Positions 54,717-63,945 of a stretch of 64,000 nt of DNA are shown here, piece after piece. Source of the stretch: Azoarcus sp. (GTDB taxonomy: Bacteria; Pseudomonadota; Gammaproteobacteria; Burkholderiales; Rhodocyclaceae); assembly GCA_031268195.1 (NCBI GenBank), contig JAIRXQ010000025.1, positions 1 to 64,000 on the forward strand, given 5' to 3'. The notes under the pieces are model-generated. The model saw nothing but the letters and a program-made list of their open reading frames with translations. It was not told the DNA's origin and ran no database searches. Both the position numbers and the translations under genes were made by a program. Positions within the stretch are counted from its first letter, which is position 1. Each line of letters begins with the position of its first letter.

Positions 54717-56369
54717 TCAGGTCAACCTCGTACGCAAATGCCCGCTGGCCGCCAGCACGTCCTCGGCGGCGCGCACGCCCCGGTAGTTGGCCTCCTCGAA
54801 CAGGGAAAGGCCGGAGACATCGGCATGGGCGAAACGCACCCGCCCCCATCCGGCCTCCAGCCGCCGCGTTCTGTCCCGAAACCCCGGCAGAGGGCGAGCC
54901 ATGGCATGACCGTGGCGGAACACATCCAGCCGGGTGACGAGATCGTGGATGTCGTGGTGAGCATGCGCCAGTTCCGCGAGCACGGTCCTGGCCCACTCCT
55001 CCCGCGTTCGCTCAAGCAGCAATTGCCGGGCGGCGGCCGGCGCCAGTTCCGGGAAAGCACGGTAATACGTCAGCACCGTCGGCGCCGGCGCCTGACGAAT
55101 GCGCTGATGCGTGGCGACAACGTAGCCCAGCCCCTCGCCATCCTGCAAGACGTTGTCCCAGGCGAGTTCTGCTCCTGCTCCCGGCGCGGGCGGCGCTTTC
55201 AGGCTCAGATTGGCGACGAGCCAGGGCGCATGGCTGACGGCGGCAATGTCTTTGGCAAGGTCGGCGGGCAGAGCGCTTGCCACGTGCGGCAACAGGAAAA
55301 GCGGTGCGGCCCAGATGATGTGCCGGGCGCGATAACGCAGGCTCACGCCCCGCGCCCGATCCCATGCCTCGACCTCGCAGCCGCCACTGCTCTGGCGAAG
55401 CGCGTAGACGGCTTGCCCGCTATGGAAAGAAACCGCGCCCGGCGAGCGCGCGATCTGCCGCTGTAGACCGTCGACGAGCCAGCCGTTGCCTTCGGGCGCG
55501 GTCAACACGGCTTCTCCCGCCTCGCCGCCCCAACCGGCGCGGCAGGCAAAATAATGTACCCCCGCCCATGCCGAAACCTTGTCGTGCCCCGTACCGTAGT
55601 CGTCCCGGCAAGCGTAATCGACGTACCAGTGCAGCGACGGCGCATCGAACCCCTCGCCGAGCATCCAGTCGCGCATGGCGAGGCGATCCAGCGCCGCCCA
55701 TTCCGGCGCATCGCCACAATAGGCCAGCGGCAGGGCGAAGGCGCGCCGACCCGACGCATCGCGGGCATCGCGGAACTGCGCCATGCGCGCGAAAAAACGT
55801 TCCTGCTGTTCCAGCTCTCCCGTGGGGACGCCCAGTCGCGGCAACAACCCTTCCTGCCAGAGGCCGTAGCGATAAAGGCGCTCCTGCGGCGCATGGCACA
55901 GGTAACGCTCGTCGTACTCCGGGCGCGGTGCGTCCGCCGCGCCGCGCAACACGCCGAGCTCGGCCAGCAGGGCGCGCACTGCCCGCGCCTCCTGATTTGG
56001 CAGCGGCAGGTAATGCGCACCGAGCGGATAGCGGCAAATGGCGTTCTCACCGTAGCGGGCATTGCCACCGGGACGGTCTTCCAGTTCCAGAATGGCAAGA
56101 GGGTTCCTGGCGGCGCCGAATTCCGCTTCGTTCCGGCACAGACGCCAGGCAGCGGACAAGCCGCCGATGCCGGCGCCGACGATCAGCACCGGCACGTCGA
56201 TTTCCTCCACCGGCGGCGGGAAACCACCGGCGCGCACGCGATGCCCGGCGTCGAGGCCACCGCGCGCCAATTCGCCGGGCGGCAGCGCGGGGGGCGCGGG
56301 CGCGCATCCCGGCAGCGCCCCCGCCAGTCCCGCCGCGCCGCACCCGGCCAGAAAATCGCGCCGTTTCAC
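54717..56369 (-). CDS. Tat-exported FAD-dependent amine-oxidase-like protein
   Basis: About 550 residues. The N-terminus VKRRDFLAGCGAAGLAGALPGCAP has a twin-arginine motif and a possible lipobox (LPGC), suggesting folded export and perhaps lipid anchoring. The FAD-binding motif VLIVGAGIGGLSAAWRL and the ELEDRPGGNARYG segment place it in the flavin amine-oxidase/protoporphyrinogen-oxidase superfamily. No substrate can be read from sequence, but its place between a spermidine-synthase-like gene and speD suggests a polyamine. The GTG start overlaps the previous stop (GTGA), implying coupled translation. Confidence 0.85.
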   Translation of the reverse strand: MKRRDFLAGCGAAGLAGALPGCAPAPPALPPGELARGGLDAGHRVRAGGFPPPVEEIDVPVLIVGAGIGGLSAAWRLCRNEAEFGAARNPLAILELEDRPGGNARYGENAICRYPLGAHYLPLPNQEARAVRALLAELGVLRGAADAPRPEYDERYLCHAPQERLYRYGLWQEGLLPRLGVPTGELEQQERFFARMAQFRDARDASGRRAFALPLAYCGDAPEWAALDRLAMRDWMLGEGFDAPSLHWYVDYACRDDYGTGHDKVSAWAGVHYFACRAGWGGEAGEAVLTAPEGNGWLVDGLQRQIARSPGAVSFHSGQAVYALRQSSGGCEVEAWDRARGVSLRYRARHIIWAAPLFLLPHVASALPADLAKDIAAVSHAPWLVANLSLKAPPAPGAGAELAWDNVLQDGEGLGYVVATHQRIRQAPAPTVLTYYRAFPELAPAAARQLLLERTREEWARTVLAELAHAHHDIHDLVTRLDVFRHGHAMARPLPGFRDRTRRLEAGWGRVRFAHADVSGLSLFEEANYRGVRAAEDVLAASGHLRTRLT

Positions 56370-57919
56370 TGCGGGCCCCCCGCTTCCCGCCATTCGTCCT
56401 CGAAAACGCGCACCAGCCCTTGTTCGTCGAGCCGATTGGGTTCGGCGGGCACGCGGGACATGTCGCCGGGAAAATGGAACAGATCCGCCGTACCCGCCAC
56501 GGTAAGGAAACGCAGTCCTTGCGGATAAGCCGCAGGCAGCGTGGGCGTCTCCTCGCCCGCCAGCACGTAGCCCCATTCGCCGAAACTGGGCACGAGCGCG
56601 TGGTACGGCGCGGTTTTCAGCCCCACGGCATCGAGCGTGGCGACGATCGTCCAAAACGAGCGGCGCGCGTAGTAAGGCGAAGTGGATTGCACGACGAGAC
56701 GCCCGCCCGGCGCGAGGTGCTGTTTTACGAGGCGGTAGAACCCGGTCGAATAGAGTTTGCCGAGCGCGAAGCTGGACGGATCGGGAAAATCCGCGACGAT
56801 GAAATCGAAGGTGTCCACATGTTCTTCGAGCCAGCGCGCCGCATCGTCATTGACGATCCGCACGCGCGCATCGTTCAAAGCGCCGCCGTTCAATTGCACG
56901 AGCAACGGCGCGCTGGAGAACAGCCGCGTCATGGCCGGATCGAGATCGACCAGCACGATTGATTCGATTTGCGGGTAGCGCAGAATCTCCCGCAGTGCGA
57001 AACCGTCGCCGCCGCCCATCACCAGCACTTTGCGCGCACGCGGCAACGTCGCCAGACCCGGATGCACGAGCGCCTCGTGGTAGCGGTATTCGTCGCGCGA
57101 GGAGAATTGCAGGTTCCGGTTCAGGAACAGACGCACCTCGTTACGCCAGCGAGTGACGACGATGCGCTGATACGATGAATCTTCCGCGTGAATCACCACG
57201 TCGCCGTAAATCCAGCCCTCGGCGGCGTCCGCAATTTTCCCGGCGGCAACGAAACCGCCCAGCAGCAGGGCGAAGCAACTCCACGCCAAAATGGACAGCT
57301 TGCGACGGCGGGCGCCAAACAGGCGCAGCGCCCAGAGCGCCACGGCAACATTGAGCAGGCCGAACAGCAGCCCTGAGCGCATGAGCCCCAGCCGCGGCAC
57401 CAGCAGCAGCGGAAAAGCGAGCGAAACCGCAAGCGCGCCGAGGTAATCCACCGCCAGCACGCGGGACACCAGATCGCGGAAACGCACTTCCCGTTTCAGG
57501 ATGCGCATGACGAGCGGAATTTCCAGCCCGACCAGCACCCCCACGGCCAGCACCGACAAATAAAGCAGCCCCCGGAATGGCGCGGAATGCGCGGCGAAGG
57601 CGAGGAACAGCCCCATCGCGGTGAAGCCGCCGAGCATGCCGACGGCGAGTTCGACCTCCACGAAGCGCCGCGCCAGATCGCCGCCGATGTAGCGGGAGAG
57701 CCACGAGCCGATCCCCATCGCGAACAGATAAGCGCCGATCACCGTGGAGAACTGCGTAATGGAGTCCCCGAGCAGATAACTCGCCAGCGCCGCCGCCACC
57801 AGCTCGTAGGCGAGGCCGCAGGAGGCAATGACGAACACCGACGCCAGCAACGCGTGTTGCAGGCGCGCGGGCACGCGGGACTCGAACGCCACCGCGCCGC
57901 CGAAGCCGGAATCGCTCAA
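56366..57919 (-). CDS. membrane-anchored spermidine-synthase-like protein
   Basis: A 517-residue fusion. Residues about 20-230 form around seven membrane helices; residues about 240-500 are a spermidine-synthase fold with DEYRYHEALVHP, the SAM-binding VLVMGGGDGFALREILRY, VLVDLDPAMTRLF and VADFPDPSSFALGKLY. Polyamine aminopropyltransferases with such N-terminal membrane domains are known, with unclear products. It would use the dcSAM made by the neighbouring SpeD, placing polyamine synthesis at the inner membrane. Ten bases after the DUF350 gene. Confidence 0.9.
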   Translation of the reverse strand: MSDSGFGGAVAFESRVPARLQHALLASVFVIASCGLAYELVAAALASYLLGDSITQFSTVIGAYLFAMGIGSWLSRYIGGDLARRFVEVELAVGMLGGFTAMGLFLAFAAHSAPFRGLLYLSVLAVGVLVGLEIPLVMRILKREVRFRDLVSRVLAVDYLGALAVSLAFPLLLVPRLGLMRSGLLFGLLNVAVALWALRLFGARRRKLSILAWSCFALLLGGFVAAGKIADAAEGWIYGDVVIHAEDSSYQRIVVTRWRNEVRLFLNRNLQFSSRDEYRYHEALVHPGLATLPRARKVLVMGGGDGFALREILRYPQIESIVLVDLDPAMTRLFSSAPLLVQLNGGALNDARVRIVNDDAARWLEEHVDTFDFIVADFPDPSSFALGKLYSTGFYRLVKQHLAPGGRLVVQSTSPYYARRSFWTIVATLDAVGLKTAPYHALVPSFGEWGYVLAGEETPTLPAAYPQGLRFLTVAGTADLFHFPGDMSRVPAEPNRLDEQGLVRVFEDEWREAGGPQ

Positions 57920-57929
57920 GACGGCGCCG

Positions 57930-58145
57930 TCAGCCGTGGATCGCGGCGGCGACGATGATGGCCACGCCGAGGCACATCGCCGCGATGACGATGGCCAGCG
58001 GCTGATTTTTGCGTTCGGTGATTTCCAGCCACAACTCCTGCGGCGTCAGCTTGTCCAGAATCAGAAACGCAACCCAGAACACCACGATTCCGAGCACGGA
58101 ATAGATGACGGAGTTGACGAGCATGGACAGATCTAAATTGGGCAT
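57930..58145 (-). CDS. DUF350 membrane protein
   Basis: A 71-residue protein with two membrane helices (NSVIYSVLGIVVFWVAFLIL and LAIVIAAMCLGVAIIVAAAI) joined by a polar loop, matching DUF350. DUF350 proteins occur in pairs or with envelope-stress and glutathionylspermidine-type genes, as in the E. coli yjf operon; their activity is unknown. Confidence 0.85.
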   Translation of the reverse strand: MPNLDLSMLVNSVIYSVLGIVVFWVAFLILDKLTPQELWLEITERKNQPLAIVIAAMCLGVAIIVAAAIHG

Positions 58146-58158
58146 TGCGCCTCCTTGC

Positions 58159-58332
58159 CTATTTGTGAAAACCGCCGCCGGATGAGCCGGAGTAACCGGA
58201 TTCTAAATCGCTCGCCACGTCGAGGACGCGGAGAGCCACATTCCCCAGGGTTCCCATGAAACTCGAACCATTGATCTGACACATCACGAAAACCGCCAAC
58301 ATTGCGATACCAAAAACAGTGTATGGCTTCAT
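58159..58332 (-). CDS. small single-pass membrane protein
   Basis: A 57-residue ORF with one hydrophobic segment at the N-terminus (MKPYTVFGIAMLAVFVMCQ) and a Gly/Ser-rich tail. No family recognised. It is supported by tight packing, 13 bases before DUF350 and 19 after the DUF4178 gene. The first segment may be a signal peptide or anchor. Confidence 0.6.
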   Translation of the reverse strand: MKPYTVFGIAMLAVFVMCQINGSSFMGTLGNVALRVLDVASDLESGYSGSSGGGFHK

Positions 58333-58351
58333 GAGCGCGTTTTCCTGTTCG

Positions 58352-60217
58352 CTACCATACCCGCCACCTCGCCAGCACCGCGAGAGGCCACGCGGCAAGC
58401 ACGAACAGGCATGCGAAAAAGTTCGACCACAGCACCCCGCGCCGGCGCACGGCCAGCGACGATGTGCTACGAATATCCGAATACGCCACCTTCAACGATG
58501 CCGCCCCGCCGATGCGCTCCACGACCAGCCGCCAGTGGCCCGCCGGAACACTGTCGAAAACCGCGCGACGCACAAGCCGGCTCACCTCCGCCGCGCCATC
58601 GAGCGTGGCGTAACGGCTCAGCGTCACCTTCTGCCGCGGTGTGCTTCGTCCACTGTCTTCTTCGACCAGCGAGATGCCGAGCTCGATCCAGTCATCGTCG
58701 AGTGCTTCCGCCCGGATATCCACTTCCAGCGAAGCCGAATGATCCAGGGAAAAAGGTTTCGAAAGCGAAGTCGTAAAATCAGCGGAGGGGATCAGCGGCA
58801 TGTCTACACTGGCCAAATCCCGCGCATTGCCGAACGACAACACGAAAATCACTTGCAACAAAGCGAGAATCGCGGCGAGAACCCCGAAATGCAACCACAT
58901 CGGGCGGTATCTGGCGCCGCCCTGCGCGGCGGAGCGCTGGCCCCCGAGCCCAACCTCGATCCGCGCCCGGCTGAACGCAGCCTTCACGTCCCGCGCCGGG
59001 ATGGGTTCGGCGAGACTCCAGGTGATTTCCTTGCCGGTTCGCTCGGCGCTCAGCGTCGACGACAGCGAGACGTAATCGGTAATGAAGACTTCCTCTCCAA
59101 CCCGTACCCGCCAGGTGAATTCGCCGAGCACGTAGTCCACATAACCCGTGTAGCTGGCGGAGCGCTCGAATTTTTGTCCGCGACAAACGACAGCCGCCCC
59201 TGCACGGGCAGGCAGCTCTTCCAGGACATCCACCAGACTCCAGCGGGTGTTGTAGCAGGTCAGCCACCGATATCCCGGTTTTCCGACCCGGGCCAGCAAA
59301 TATTCATGCCAATCTTCGCGTTCGCCCTCCTCAAGCGAGTGGCGAGCCATGAAACCGATTACTTCCAGTTTCTCGCCCCGAAACATACCGATCTCGCCAA
59401 TCGGGATCAGAGGCTCGACCTTCCGGCTCGCCTCGATACGGGAAATCAGTTTTTCCGTTTCCGTATCGGTGATCGCACCGCAATGTGCACAGCCGATGGA
59501 CAACACGCCCTCGTGCTTGAGTTCGAGCGGCGCACCGCACTGGGCACAATTCAGCCCCTTGGCTCGGCCTGTCGCCCCGGTGAATCCGGGAATGTCCTCG
59601 CGCAGATTGCGCCATTGCAGACTGGCAAAATCGACCGCTTCGCCCACGAAAAACAGGGGATTTGCCGCATCGTCGCTGTAATCCAGCGTTGCCAACCGTT
59701 TTCCGGCGCGTAAATCCACGACCGGCGCCGGATAGCCGCCGCCGACCCGGAACGGCAGCTCGCCCTCTCCGGCAACGCATACGGCGCGCTCGACATTGCT
59801 GACCGTCCAGGCGGTTCCGGCCAAAACGAACTCGTTGCCGGGACGCACCGCCGAAAAAGCGGGCGACCCCGTGGGCGAGGCGCACGGAAAAGTAAGCGCG
59901 TAAGCGCCGCCCGCCTCGGACAGCCACCCCGCGCCCGCATCGTCGAAAAGCAAAAACCATTCATTCCACAGTCCCGCCTCGTACTGGAGCTGGATGCGCC
60001 CCACCACGGTGAAGCACCTGCCGCCGTACACGCCCTGCGCATCGACCCGCAGCCGGGAGCGATCCTCGGCCAGTTCCGCCATCTTGCCCAAATTCTCGAT
60101 CTTGCCGTCGAGATCGAGGAGCGTCGCCCGGCAGTATTCGCAAACGGCCAGGACGGAAACAGCGCTCCGCAAGCGCACCGGAGCGCCGCAGGATGGGCAA
60201 TTCGCCATGCGGGCCAT
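58352..60217 (-). CDS. DUF4178 protein with two zinc ribbons and membrane segments
   Basis: A 621-residue protein. Zinc-ribbon 1 is CPSCGAPVRL...CEYC (residues about 8-30) and zinc-ribbon 2 is CAQCGAPLEL...CAHCG (about 225-250). A DUF4178 module follows each. Two hydrophobic segments occur toward the C-terminus (LAAILALLQVIFVLSF and FFACLFVLAAWPLAVLA), bracketing an extracytoplasmic-looking beta-rich domain. Family function unknown; DUF4178 genes are often with SPFH, DUF350 and spermidine-synthase-like genes. It follows the SPFH gene by six bases. Confidence 0.85.
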   Translation of the reverse strand: MARMANCPSCGAPVRLRSAVSVLAVCEYCRATLLDLDGKIENLGKMAELAEDRSRLRVDAQGVYGGRCFTVVGRIQLQYEAGLWNEWFLLFDDAGAGWLSEAGGAYALTFPCASPTGSPAFSAVRPGNEFVLAGTAWTVSNVERAVCVAGEGELPFRVGGGYPAPVVDLRAGKRLATLDYSDDAANPLFFVGEAVDFASLQWRNLREDIPGFTGATGRAKGLNCAQCGAPLELKHEGVLSIGCAHCGAITDTETEKLISRIEASRKVEPLIPIGEIGMFRGEKLEVIGFMARHSLEEGEREDWHEYLLARVGKPGYRWLTCYNTRWSLVDVLEELPARAGAAVVCRGQKFERSASYTGYVDYVLGEFTWRVRVGEEVFITDYVSLSSTLSAERTGKEITWSLAEPIPARDVKAAFSRARIEVGLGGQRSAAQGGARYRPMWLHFGVLAAILALLQVIFVLSFGNARDLASVDMPLIPSADFTTSLSKPFSLDHSASLEVDIRAEALDDDWIELGISLVEEDSGRSTPRQKVTLSRYATLDGAAEVSRLVRRAVFDSVPAGHWRLVVERIGGAASLKVAYSDIRSTSSLAVRRRGVLWSNFFACLFVLAAWPLAVLARWRVW

Positions 60218-60223
60218 AGAAGT

Positions 60224-61246
60224 TCAGACCAGTTTCTTCAACAGTTCCGTTTTTTTCGCCTCGAACTCTTCCTGGCTCAATATGCCCTTGCCCACCAGCG
60301 CATGCAGCTTCTCCAGCGTGGCCGTCAGCTCATCGGCCAGCGATGCCCCGGCGGCCCGCCCCGCCGGGGCGGGATTCGTCTCCTGCGCGGCGCGGGTCAT
60401 GCCCTGTGCCATCGCCTGCCCCATCGCCAGCCCCACGCCGATGCCGACTCCCGCGCCCGCCGCGCCGCCCGGATTTTGCGCCGCCAGCGGAATACTGGCC
60501 GCGGTCTGGTACTGGGTATAACGGTTCAGATCGCCCGCCAGTTCCACGCCGATGCGGGCATCGAGCGCCTTTTGCAGTTCCTCGGGCAGCGAAATGTTCT
60601 GTACTACGAAGTTATCGAGCGCCAGCCCGAAACTCGCAAACAACGGCGCGACCTTTTCCCCGAGCGCCTTGCCGAATTCCTCCTGGTTGGCCGCCATGTC
60701 GAGAAACGGCACGCGGCTCGTCCCGAACAAATCGGCGATATGGCCGATGATGGTGTTGCGCAGCTGGCCTTCCAGTTCGTCCGACGTGTAGCGCCCCACC
60801 GTTCCGGAGACACTCATGTGGAACAGCGCGGGATCGACGAGATGGTACGAATAAATCCCGAACGCCCGCAGGCGCACCGCGCCGAAATCCGCATCCCGCA
60901 CCGTTACCGGGTTGGCCGTGCCCCATTTGCGGTCGAGCCGCTGGCGGGTGCTGAAGAAATAGACATCGGACTTGAAGGGCGACTCGAACAGCTTGTCCCA
61001 GTTCTCCAGGCTGGTGAGTACCGGCAGCGTTTGCGTGGTGAGCTTGAAGGTTCCCGGCCCGAACACATCGGCGAGCCGGCCCTCATTGACGAGGGCCGCC
61101 TTTTGCGACTCGCGCACGACCAGCGTGGCGCCATTCTGGATTTCCATGTCCTGCATGGGAAAGCGCCAGGCCATGACCTCGCCGTCATCCTCCACGCATT
61201 GAATGACGTCGATAAACTGCTTTTTGATGAAATCCATCAGCGACAT
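60224..61246 (-). CDS. SPFH/band-7-like protein with C-terminal SHOCT domain
   Basis: About 340 residues; an SPFH-like (YdjI/virion-core type) protein. The core (VVRESQKAALVNEGRLADVFGPGTFKLTT...) is followed by a glycine-rich low-complexity stretch (residues about 265-285) and a SHOCT domain at the C-terminus (LEKLHALVGKGILSQEEFEAKKTELL). SPFH proteins organise membrane microdomains; SHOCT is a small domain often on membrane proteins. Start at MSLMDFIKKQF after TAGGAGG. First gene of the operon. Confidence 0.88.
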   Translation of the reverse strand: MSLMDFIKKQFIDVIQCVEDDGEVMAWRFPMQDMEIQNGATLVVRESQKAALVNEGRLADVFGPGTFKLTTQTLPVLTSLENWDKLFESPFKSDVYFFSTRQRLDRKWGTANPVTVRDADFGAVRLRAFGIYSYHLVDPALFHMSVSGTVGRYTSDELEGQLRNTIIGHIADLFGTSRVPFLDMAANQEEFGKALGEKVAPLFASFGLALDNFVVQNISLPEELQKALDARIGVELAGDLNRYTQYQTAASIPLAAQNPGGAAGAGVGIGVGLAMGQAMAQGMTRAAQETNPAPAGRAAGASLADELTATLEKLHALVGKGILSQEEFEAKKTELLKKLV

Positions 61247-61323
61247 GTCAAAGCCTCCTACTGTGCATGAATCGAAAAAACATCGATGCCCGCTGGACGG
61301 GCGAGCGGCCCACGATGCGCCAT

Positions 61324-62763
61324 TCAATCTCGCGCCGCAATGAAATCCTTGACCGCCGAAGGTTGCGGCGCCATCACTTCGACCCGCTGCGGCATGTTTT
61401 CCAGATCCCTGAGATCGTCGGGAATATCGGGATCGCGGGCCAGCGCCTCACGAATGGTAGCGGCAAATTTTGCGGGCTGCGCAGTCTCCAGCACCACCAG
61501 CGGCACACCGGCGGGCAGGCCATCGGCGTGCTCCAGCGCAACTTTCACGCCATCGGCGGTGTGGGGGTCGATCATCACGCCGTATTGCTCGTGAATCTGT
61601 TTGATCATCGCCAAACGCCCAACGTGCGAACTCGTCCCCGAGATAAAACCGAATTCCGGCACGCGCGCGAAATACGGGGTTTTCGCCAGATCGAAGGGAC
61701 GCCCCGCGTCGATTTCCCGCCATAGCCCGGCGACTTTCTGCGGATCGCGGTCGAGCAGATCGAATATGAAACGTTCGAAGTTCGACGCCTTGGCAATATC
61801 CATCGACGGACTGGTCGTAACGTGCGTCTCGGCGGCGGTGCGCGGGCGGTAGATGCCGGTACGGAAAAACTCGTCGAGCACGTCGTTTTCGTTGGTGGCG
61901 AGGATGAGTCTGGCAATCGGCAGCCCCATGCAGCGCGCGATATGCCCGGCGCAGATATTGCCGAAGTTGCCCGAAGGCACGCAAAAAGCAACCATTTCAT
62001 CGTTCGAGGCGGTCGCGGCGAAATAGCCCTTGAAGTAGTAAACGATCTGTGCCGCCACACGCGCCCAGTTGATCGAATTGACCGCGCCGATGTGGTGTTG
62101 CGCCTTGAAATCGGCATCGTTGAACACCGCCTTTACGATGTCCTGCGCCTCGTCGAACATGCCGGTGACCGCAATGTTGAAGATGTTTTCATCCGCGAGC
62201 GCGTACATCTGCGCCCGCTGGAAGGCGCTCATCTTGCCCGCCGGAGAGAGCATGAACACCTTGACGCGCGCCTTGCCGCGCATCGCATACTCGGCAGCGG
62301 AGCCGGTGTCGCCGGAGGTTGCGCCGAGGATGTTGATCGTCTCGTCGCGCCGCGCCAGCACGTACTCGAACAAATTGCCCAACAACTGCATCGCCATATC
62401 CTTGAAAGCGAGCGTCGGGCCGTTGGAGAGCGCGAGCAGCCCCAGCTTGCCACGTTCCAGCCAGCGCAGCGGCGTGATCTGTGCCGGATCGTCACCGGGA
62501 CGGGCGTAGCGATAGACCTTCGAGTTGTAAGTGCGGGCACACATTTCACGCAGATCGGGCGCGGGAATGTCGCTGACAAAGCGTGTCAGGATCTGAAACG
62601 CCAGCTCCGCATAAGACAGGTGCCGCCAGGCGTCGAGTTCGGCGCGCCCGATGCGGGGATAGGCTTGCGGCAGATACAGCCCGCCGTCCGGGGCGAGTCC
62701 TCCGAGCAGGATGTCGCAAAATTCGGCTTTGGCGGCATGACCACGGGTGGAAATGTACTTCAC
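61324..62763 (-). CDS. thrC: threonine synthase
   Basis: PLP enzyme forming threonine from O-phosphohomoserine. About 479 residues with the PLP lysine in PTLAFKDMAMQLLG, GATSGDTGSAAEY and PSGNFGNICAGH. The GTG start is chosen for its GAGGA Shine-Dalgarno; the track extension of 16 codons is not conserved. Independent of the polyamine operon, with a 77-base gap. Confidence 0.95.
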   Translation of the reverse strand: MKYISTRGHAAKAEFCDILLGGLAPDGGLYLPQAYPRIGRAELDAWRHLSYAELAFQILTRFVSDIPAPDLREMCARTYNSKVYRYARPGDDPAQITPLRWLERGKLGLLALSNGPTLAFKDMAMQLLGNLFEYVLARRDETINILGATSGDTGSAAEYAMRGKARVKVFMLSPAGKMSAFQRAQMYALADENIFNIAVTGMFDEAQDIVKAVFNDADFKAQHHIGAVNSINWARVAAQIVYYFKGYFAATASNDEMVAFCVPSGNFGNICAGHIARCMGLPIARLILATNENDVLDEFFRTGIYRPRTAAETHVTTSPSMDIAKASNFERFIFDLLDRDPQKVAGLWREIDAGRPFDLAKTPYFARVPEFGFISGTSSHVGRLAMIKQIHEQYGVMIDPHTADGVKVALEHADGLPAGVPLVVLETAQPAKFAATIREALARDPDIPDDLRDLENMPQRVEVMAPQPSAVKDFIAARD

Positions 62764-62986
62764 GGCGAATCCTCGCTTTGTCGCATTGGCGTGAAGCGGG
62801 AGTCTACCCAAAGATACGTCGCGCGGAACCGTTTTTTAAGGCCGCGGCGAGACGGGCCCGACGCTGGAATTCCTACCCCACATTACAACATTGGCATTAA
62901 AAATGCCCGGCATGTGAACGTTGTCCCGGAAAACACGGGAACGCGGGAACCTGCCCGCGCGCCTGAAGCGATGCAGGCCGGGAACA

Positions 62987-63814
62987 TCAGAGATGCCGCA
63001 TGGCTTGTACGGAATCATGTTGCCGGGCCGATAATCGCTCGTGCAGATCCACGACGCTGCCAACCACGATGAGCGCGGGCGGTTCGACCTTCTCCGCGCG
63101 CAGCCGCGCCGGAAATTCGGCCAGCGTGGAGAAGATCGCCGTCTGCGTGGCCAACGTGCCCTGCCGCACCACGGCAACGGGCGTGACGGCGGGCAGGCGG
63201 TGCGCGATGAGTTGGCGCGAAATTTCCTCGGCGGCCCCCACGCCCATGTAGAAAACGAGCGTTTGCCGGGCGTGCGCGAGCGCCGCCCAGTCCAGATCGA
63301 GGCCGCCGCGTTTGCGGTGCGCGGTCACCAAGGTGAGCATCTGGGCGTGATCGCGGTGGGTGAGTGGAAAGCCGGCGTAGGCGGCGCAACCGGAGGCGGC
63401 GGTGATGCCAGGCACGACCTCGAAGGGCACGCCCGCCGCCGCCAGTGCTTCGAGTTCTTCGCCGCCGCGCCCGAAGATGAAGGGATCGCCGCCCTTGAGC
63501 CGCAGCACGGCGAGATTTTGCCGCGTCAGCGTGAGCAGGAGCGCGTTGATCTGTTCCTGTGGCAACGTGTGGCGCGAGGACTGTTTGCCCGCATAGATCA
63601 GGCGCGCATCGGGACGCGCCAGAGTGATGATGCCCTCGCCGATCAGGTGATCGTAGACGATGGCATCCGCCGCCGCGATCAGACGCGCGGCCTTGAGCGT
63701 GAGCAGATCGGGATCGCCCGGTCCGGCCCCGACCAGCCAGACCTTGCCCGGCGGCAATCGCGCCGGCGAAGGTTTCACGTCGGGAATGTCGGGTGAATGG
63801 TTTTGCCGATTCAT
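62987..63814 (-). CDS. cobA: uroporphyrinogen-III C-methyltransferase
   Basis: SAM-dependent enzyme making precorrin-2 for siroheme and B12. About 275 residues with VWLVGAGPGDPDLLTLKAARLI, RLKGGDPFIFGRGGEE, VVPGITAASGCAAYAGFPLTHR and VFYMGVG. It is the stand-alone SUMT type, without the CysG ferrochelatase part. Start codon is either of two nearby ATGs (63814 or 63820). The 223-base gap before thrC shows no gene. Its product could support the B12 need of nrdJ. Confidence 0.93.
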   Translation of the reverse strand: MNRQNHSPDIPDVKPSPARLPPGKVWLVGAGPGDPDLLTLKAARLIAAADAIVYDHLIGEGIITLARPDARLIYAGKQSSRHTLPQEQINALLLTLTRQNLAVLRLKGGDPFIFGRGGEELEALAAAGVPFEVVPGITAASGCAAYAGFPLTHRDHAQMLTLVTAHRKRGGLDLDWAALAHARQTLVFYMGVGAAEEISRQLIAHRLPAVTPVAVVRQGTLATQTAIFSTLAEFPARLRAEKVEPPALIVVGSVVDLHERLSARQHDSVQAMRHL

Positions 63815-63945
63815 TTGCATCTGCCTCAGCGCTCGTTGCAGGATTATTCCGTATTTCCGCATGACGCGCAGGATGACGAAGGGCCGCGCCCACCGCGCAG
63901 CGTCGGACAGCGGCGGACAGTTTCAGCCCGCGCCTGCACGGGGTT

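Noticed and set aside
62814-62986. GGGCAT/ATGCC hairpin in the thrC-cobA gap as a tRNA or terminator
   Set aside because: The stem is short, there is no tRNA cloverleaf, and the T-run is inside the loop.
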